Shown piece after piece: positions 59,531 to 64,000 of a stretch of DNA of 64,000 nucleotides; position 1 is the first letter of the stretch, and each line of letters begins with the position of its first letter. The stretch covers positions 33,191,681 through 33,255,680 of the forward strand of contig NC_088786.1 in assembly GCF_949628265.1 (NCBI RefSeq). Direction: 5' to 3'. Source of the stretch: Cloeon dipterum. Taxonomy: Eukaryota; Arthropoda; Insecta; Ephemeroptera; Baetidae. Made by a program: the position numbers and the translations under genes. The notes below the pieces were generated by a model, which was given only the letters and a program-made list of their open reading frames with translations, made no database searches and had not been told where the DNA came from.

Positions 59531-59742
59531 ACCATTCAAAAATAAAGAGATTTTAAATTTTACGCTCTTTGATTGATTTCCAAAAGCGAGGAGTTAATGA
59601 AATAACTGAAAGCACAAATACAAACTTGGATATGAAATATTCGTTGCAATAAATAGATGTAAATGCTTCTCATGAATCACATACAAGGCAGTTTATTTTA
59701 AATGAAATATATAAGTTAGTCCTCAGGTTGGATTGCCAATTT

Positions 59743-60749
59743 TTAACTGTGGCGTTGAGCCCTTCTCACGACATCCTCCATATCATCGAGTCTCTTTTTC
59801 TTGAACGACTTTGCCAAGCAGATGGAGAAAATACCAGCAACCAGCTAAAATTGTATAGGGATCGATTATATTTCCTTCTGTGAAAATACGGCAGCAATGA
59901 TAGCATTACCTGCACCAAGCCAAAAACTATGCCAACAGATGCAATCGAATTTGAGTTGATAAGGCCAAGAATGCCAGACACTAAATTTAGCGCGCAAGAG
60001 ATGAACAGGATGGCGGCATACTGCGAAAATTTAATCAAATGACAAAAATTATATTATTAGAAAACAATCCAATTTGGAAGACGCGGCACCCAATAATCCC
60101 AACACAAATAAAAGAAAATAATAAACTCGCAGATAATTATATGAAATTAAAATTTACGAAGCTTTGTTTGCGTGGATTTACTAAGGATGGATATATTACT
60201 TTAACAGCTTTCCTCAAGAATTAAATTATAAATATCATTCCTTGAGTAAATTCACGTAGAACATTATATTATAGCCATTATCGTCAATTTAAAATTCATA
60301 AATAAAATTATTTATATATAATTTTCCTCAGTGGATAGGGGCTTAAAATGTTAATTACCGTCTTCATCAAAGTTGGAGAGCCCTTCAGTGTTCCGCAGCA
60401 GCCTATAAACGCGATCGTGACAGCTATTAATCCACTGACTAATAAAATAGCTCCAACCAAATCAGGTTCCGACTAGACCAACATACGAAAAGTGAACTCT
60501 TTTGTTAATCGGGAAACTTGGCGAATGCTCACAATGTTTTCTAATCCTGCAATATCAAGCCGAGCCAGAAGCGCAATGCCAAAGAAAATTACAGTTCCTC
60601 CAAAGATCTGAAAAAACAGTTTAGTGAAAACAAAGTCGAATTCATAAGCACCGCGCCCTTACCACATTCAGGAAATTCACAATGAAGATGACCCATCGGA
60701 AGGAGCAGAGGATGCACCCTCCCACACAATTGCAAAGACAGCAACCCAT
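59743..60749 (-). CDS. tetraspanin-like protein lacking the large extracellular loop (162 aa)
   Basis: Five exons, all phase 0: 60749-60663, 60607-60533, 60472-60359, 60020-59910 and 59844-59743. The N-terminus MGCCLCNCVGGCILCSFRW is Cys-rich, as in palmitoylated tetraspanins. Four membrane segments follow: WVIFIVNFLNVIFGGTVIFF, AILLVSGLIAVTIAFI, YAAILFISCALNLVSGILGL and IVFGLVQLVAGIFSICLA. Between segments two and three is the tetraspanin signature FIGCCGTLKGSPTLMKTY. Between three and four only about eight residues (INSNSIAS) remain, where normal tetraspanins have a loop of some 70-130 residues with the Cys-Cys-Gly motif. The tail is basic. It is a membrane protein probably able to form tetraspanin-like packing but without the usual partner-binding loop. 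The 60021-60358 intron holds only an AT-rich unrelated frame. It is antisense to the surrounding OBP genes. Confidence 0.78.
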
Positions 60750-62038
60750 TTTTTGGTACTTTTACCGAAGGACTCGCTTCGTTTCTTTCTGGCCAGATAT
60801 CAGAGCAGTTGACTCTTGGTCTGCTTTTATATATTTGTCGTGATTATTAAAAATGTATAGATAAGAAGCTTATGATAGTAAAAAATCAATTATGACACAC
60901 CTGATTATTGTTGAGCGATGACGCTCGCCCGCTGGGAGAGCGCAAAGCAAGTAAAACGTAAACTCCCATTTTCAAGTGGGTATATAATCACGTGTATTGA
61001 ATAAAAAAATGCAAGTGGCCATAACATTGAGTTTTATCTTAAACACGTATATATATCAAGACAATACTTTAAATAGCCAGAGCACTTCATCGATCGAAAA
61101 GTGACTCACGGTGCAGATAAAGAATATCAAAATGTCAGATTTGCTGATTACAGAAAAAGGAAAAAATTTAATTATTAATATGCTCTGAGCAACATTTTCT
61201 GCATCGGAACAAATATTCAAAATAAGCCCAAGTCAACATGTTTCAAAATGACGAAATTTAATTTTAAATCAATCCGCTCTTTTGTTGATAAGTATAGTTT
61301 CATGAGTGCTAAACAAAGTACAGGAAAAGTCAGTGTTGGGGGCCGACCAGTCTCATACTGCGGTGATTCTGCAGCCAAGAGGATGAGAGATTTTTCCATG
61401 CAGGAAAATTTCATATAAATCAAAAACTAACTACTAGATTTTTTAATTGTCTTTTATTGGTCAGATCCTATCATTCTGTGCAACTTTTGGCAATCCAATT
61501 TTTTTGAGCTAGAATTTTATTATACTTGTTTATTGTTGCTCTTGTTAAATACAATAATAAATACATTAAATATGCACAGTAAAATATATTCAAATCAAGA
61601 GAGGGTGAACAGAAATAGCGATAGGAAGACAAGTAAGCGCAAGGGAGACACATATTAAATATTTTTGCCGATAAAAATTTTGAAATTTTCTACCGTTGGA
61701 AAAATTCAATGCAATTTTCTTTGTAAATTTTACAATACTTTGAAAACTATCAATGAGGGAAATTTTCACATTCGAATTATCTCTTTGGTCAGAAGCCAAA
61801 TTAAAACACCCTTCGTGGTAAATATTTTCAGTAAAGGCGAGACCATCAAGTCTTCCTAGCTGGACACATCTCATTAGCGCTCAGTATTGACGTTGTTCAC
61901 TGTCATTAACGCTGCACTACGGACGAGCGGACTTCCTCTATTTTCGAAATCCCCGCAGTGACGCACGTGATTGATGCTCTACAGCGACTAACTAAAAATC
62001 TAGAAGCAAATTTTCATTCCGTATCAAACCATCATGAC
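60750..62038. other. divergent spacer between the tetraspanin-like gene and OBP gene D
   Basis: AT-rich. A TATA-like ttttatatattt lies at 60825-60836, reading toward the tetraspanin-like gene on the minus strand, with an initiator-like tcagagcagt near 60799. The last 150 bases are GC-richer and probably hold the gene D leader. No further gene is seen; a minus-strand open frame at 61217-61423 has no recognisable domain. Confidence 0.45.
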
Positions 62039-63977
62039 ATGAGGGTCTCCAAAAAAGCTCGATTGGTTCTCGTCCTCACTCTCTTTTCGCAGGTAGAAAG
62101 TTTTATTTTCAAAATTTACTTATTATAGGCTTAATATAATTTTCTAAAAATCAGATTTGGGCTATTCATGGCCTTGAGCTGGTTCGCAATGCTGGTAATG
62201 TGACGCAAAACACATTTTTAAATGCGTGCATGTAAATTAAATTCCACCCGCAGGCCCCCGAGTGCGACGACAGGCCGCGGACACAACGACCACCGACACG
62301 ACCACTTCCACTGATACAACTTCAACAACAGACTCGACAACTACAACTGACACGACGACGCCGACGACGTCGACAACGGCTGGTAGCTCTAGTGACTCCT
62401 CAACTGCATCAACAGACGCAACCACCACTACAACGGAAACAACTACTGAAACAACCACAGACACCAGCACCACTGGGACAGGTGGTTTATCTTTAAAACA
62501 ACAATTTTGTGTTTATTAAGATTCATAAAAAAGTCAACCCAGACTAAAATGTAAAAGTTTAACAGTAGTGTATATTACTATAATTTATTTGCACATTATA
62601 AACACGTGCAAAATCTGATAAAACACCATTTTACACATTATATTGAGCAGTACGAGACTCTCAGTGCACCTTTTTCAATATCCCTGTTAGTTTATAGTCC
62701 TTAAATATATTTTTATTATCATCATGAATCATGAATAGCAGTTTGTTACTTAAATTCTAATTTTTCCACGACAAATACATTCTAGATTCCCCATCAAGTG
62801 CGTCTTCTACTGGTAAGAAATGATTATTCATTCCCTGCAAAGTATAACAGAAACAAATCGACGAAGCCACTACAGCTTTCGTAACAAATACAAAAACCAC
62901 CACCAAAGCAACTCAGAACAAAGTGCAGTGCAGCAAACTCAGCTTCAAGGTAAACATTGCTGTTTTTCGTTTTATTCTACGCACACAAATCAATTTTAAC
63001 AATTTAGAATTTGGAAGGCTGCTGCGACAACCCGAAATTCGACTTTTTCGTACAGAGCCAAAAATTGGCGTGCAATGAGCGGCACCACGACTCCGCTTTG
63101 TTTTCCAACACGCTTATTTACAAGCTGCACAAGTTTCAAAACTCAAAGACAAATCTGATTGACTATGCAGGTTTTACGATGTGGTGGTGCTAAATTTATA
63201 AATTTTAACTTCAATAACTGTTCATTTAGTTCGAGCTCTTTCTTATCCAGCCGTAAGAACAAACTTTTAGAATTTTTTAATACTTACTCTGAGAACAATT
63301 GAATTTTGCAGTGCTTCACGGAGTGCTTATTCAAGAACATCAATGCTGTATGAAAAATAATTACAAAATTAATCTCGATGACTGACTATGATCAAAAGTT
63401 TCCCAACAAAGCCTTGGACAATGTGACCCTGGTGGCATATTTTGCCAATAAATTGAACTCGAAAAACAATACAGCTTGGGTTGATGCATACGCTAATGCG
63501 ATTGGCGCTTGCGTCTCAATGTTCAAAGGTGAAACTCAAAAGAAAATAAAGTGCACTCTGTCAAATTATTGAACACTATAGGTTTGCCAAGGAAAAAGAC
63601 CGTGCGAGTGAACTTGCGGGGCAGAGTGGCTGGCGAGTGCGAACTGGAACCGTTTTTCGTGATGCAATGCGTTTTAAAGACAGTTAGCGAGGTAATAGAG
63701 GCATATTTTGTGTTTTAATATATAAAATAAAATGAGTTTTAAGGACTGTGATGCATCTACTGCAACTGGTAATTAAATGATGCAAGAATATGATTGAATA
63801 TTTAATTGATATTACTTCACTCCTGCAGCAAACGCCACATGCAAGGCGACACGAGAAAAATTCTCTTTGTGTAATCCTGATGGGTCGGCAAAAAGGAAAT
63901 ACATAAAATATTTCAAGATCGTTTATGAACGAAATCGCCCAGTCGTCATTCCATTCTTCGGCAAAAGAGCCGGATGA
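62039..63977 (+). CDS. OBP cluster gene D: Thr-rich plus-C OBP (355 aa)
   Basis: Twelve exons join in phase: 62039-62092, 62155-62194, 62254-62481, 62786-62812, 62867-62949, 63008-63170, 63230-63252, 63312-63347, 63399-63528, 63582-63691, 63744-63768 and 63829-63977. The signal peptide is MRVSKKARLVLVLTLFSQIW. A 76-residue exon is nearly all Thr, Ser, Asp and Glu (DTTTTDTTTSTDTTSTTDST and so on), more acidic than in the other copies. The OBP part shows VQCSKLSFK, GCCDNPKFDFF, LACNERH, CFTECLFKNINA, GACVSM, GECELEPFFVMQCVLK, DCDASTATANATC and FSLCNPDG, then a basic, hydrophobic tail. The Cys-Pro of the plus-C class has become Cys-Asp. Two acceptors (cgacgaag before exon 5, atcaaaag before exon 9) lack a good pyrimidine tract and were chosen by frame and by comparison with the paralogues, so those two starts are the least sure. 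Confidence 0.78.
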
Positions 63978-64000
63978 TATCGTGATGAAGTTCTATATTT

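Noticed and set aside
60039-60224. Plus-strand frame inside the tetraspanin-like intron, perhaps a decayed OBP exon
   Set aside because: The resemblance (FTKDGYITLTAFLKN) is too short and the sequence too AT-rich to call a gene or relic.

Overview
The window is animal nuclear DNA, almost certainly from an insect with a compact genome. Exons are GC-rich and densely packed. They are separated by short AT-rich introns (often 50-60 bases, GT-AG). The recognisable genes are insect orthologues or insect families. A mayfly close to Cloeon fits best, because of the gene density and because several divergent odorant-binding-protein (OBP) genes are present; as I recall, mayflies have an unusually large OBP repertoire. 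The species is an inference. All gene models were built by hand by joining exons at splice sites and checking reading phase across every junction; I could not search databases.

Layout, left to right. A 'plus-C' OBP gene lies on the minus strand (945-2483). The phosphatase gene Ssu72 follows (+, 3775-4674), then NOSIP (-, 5543-6793), head to head with an epoxide hydrolase 4-like gene (+, 7109-10804) that carries two foldback repeats in one intron. Cytoplasmic dynein heavy chain 1 fills 11982-35592 (+, 39 constitutive exons, 4660 aa). Two in-frame 30-base candidate cassette exons sit in its introns, and a separate leucine-rich-repeat-like gene is nested in its large intron (32017-33814). Dynein converges on the splicing factor gene SLU7 (-, 35830-38695). 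SLU7 is head to head with a BTB transcription-factor gene (+, 39574-45001) whose shared 5' exons can be spliced in the same phase to any of three terminal exons, each encoding a pair of C2H2 zinc fingers. A small MIC19/CHCHD3-like gene lies antisense in one of its introns. SAE1/Aos1 (-, 45305-46667) follows.

The right-hand 17 kb is accessory in character. It holds two paralogous 'mini-PARP' genes (-, 47532-48395 and 50771-51396) that encode little more than an ADP-ribosyltransferase-like fold. It also holds four tandem plus-C OBP-like genes (+, 53157-54999, 55832-57078, 57350-59530, 62039-63977). Three of the four carry a mucin-like threonine-rich segment between signal peptide and OBP domain. 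In the third that segment is built from a run of small exons that all begin and end in phase 1. A tetraspanin-like gene (-, 59743-60749) lacking the large extracellular loop sits between the third and fourth OBP genes.

The conserved genes cover RNA polymerase II CTD dephosphorylation, splicing, SUMO activation, microtubule transport and mitochondrial cristae, and form no pathway together. The most novel material is the OBP cluster with its expandable threonine-rich exon module, the mini-PARP pair and the loopless tetraspanin. I saw no tRNA, rRNA, CRISPR array or viral fossil.
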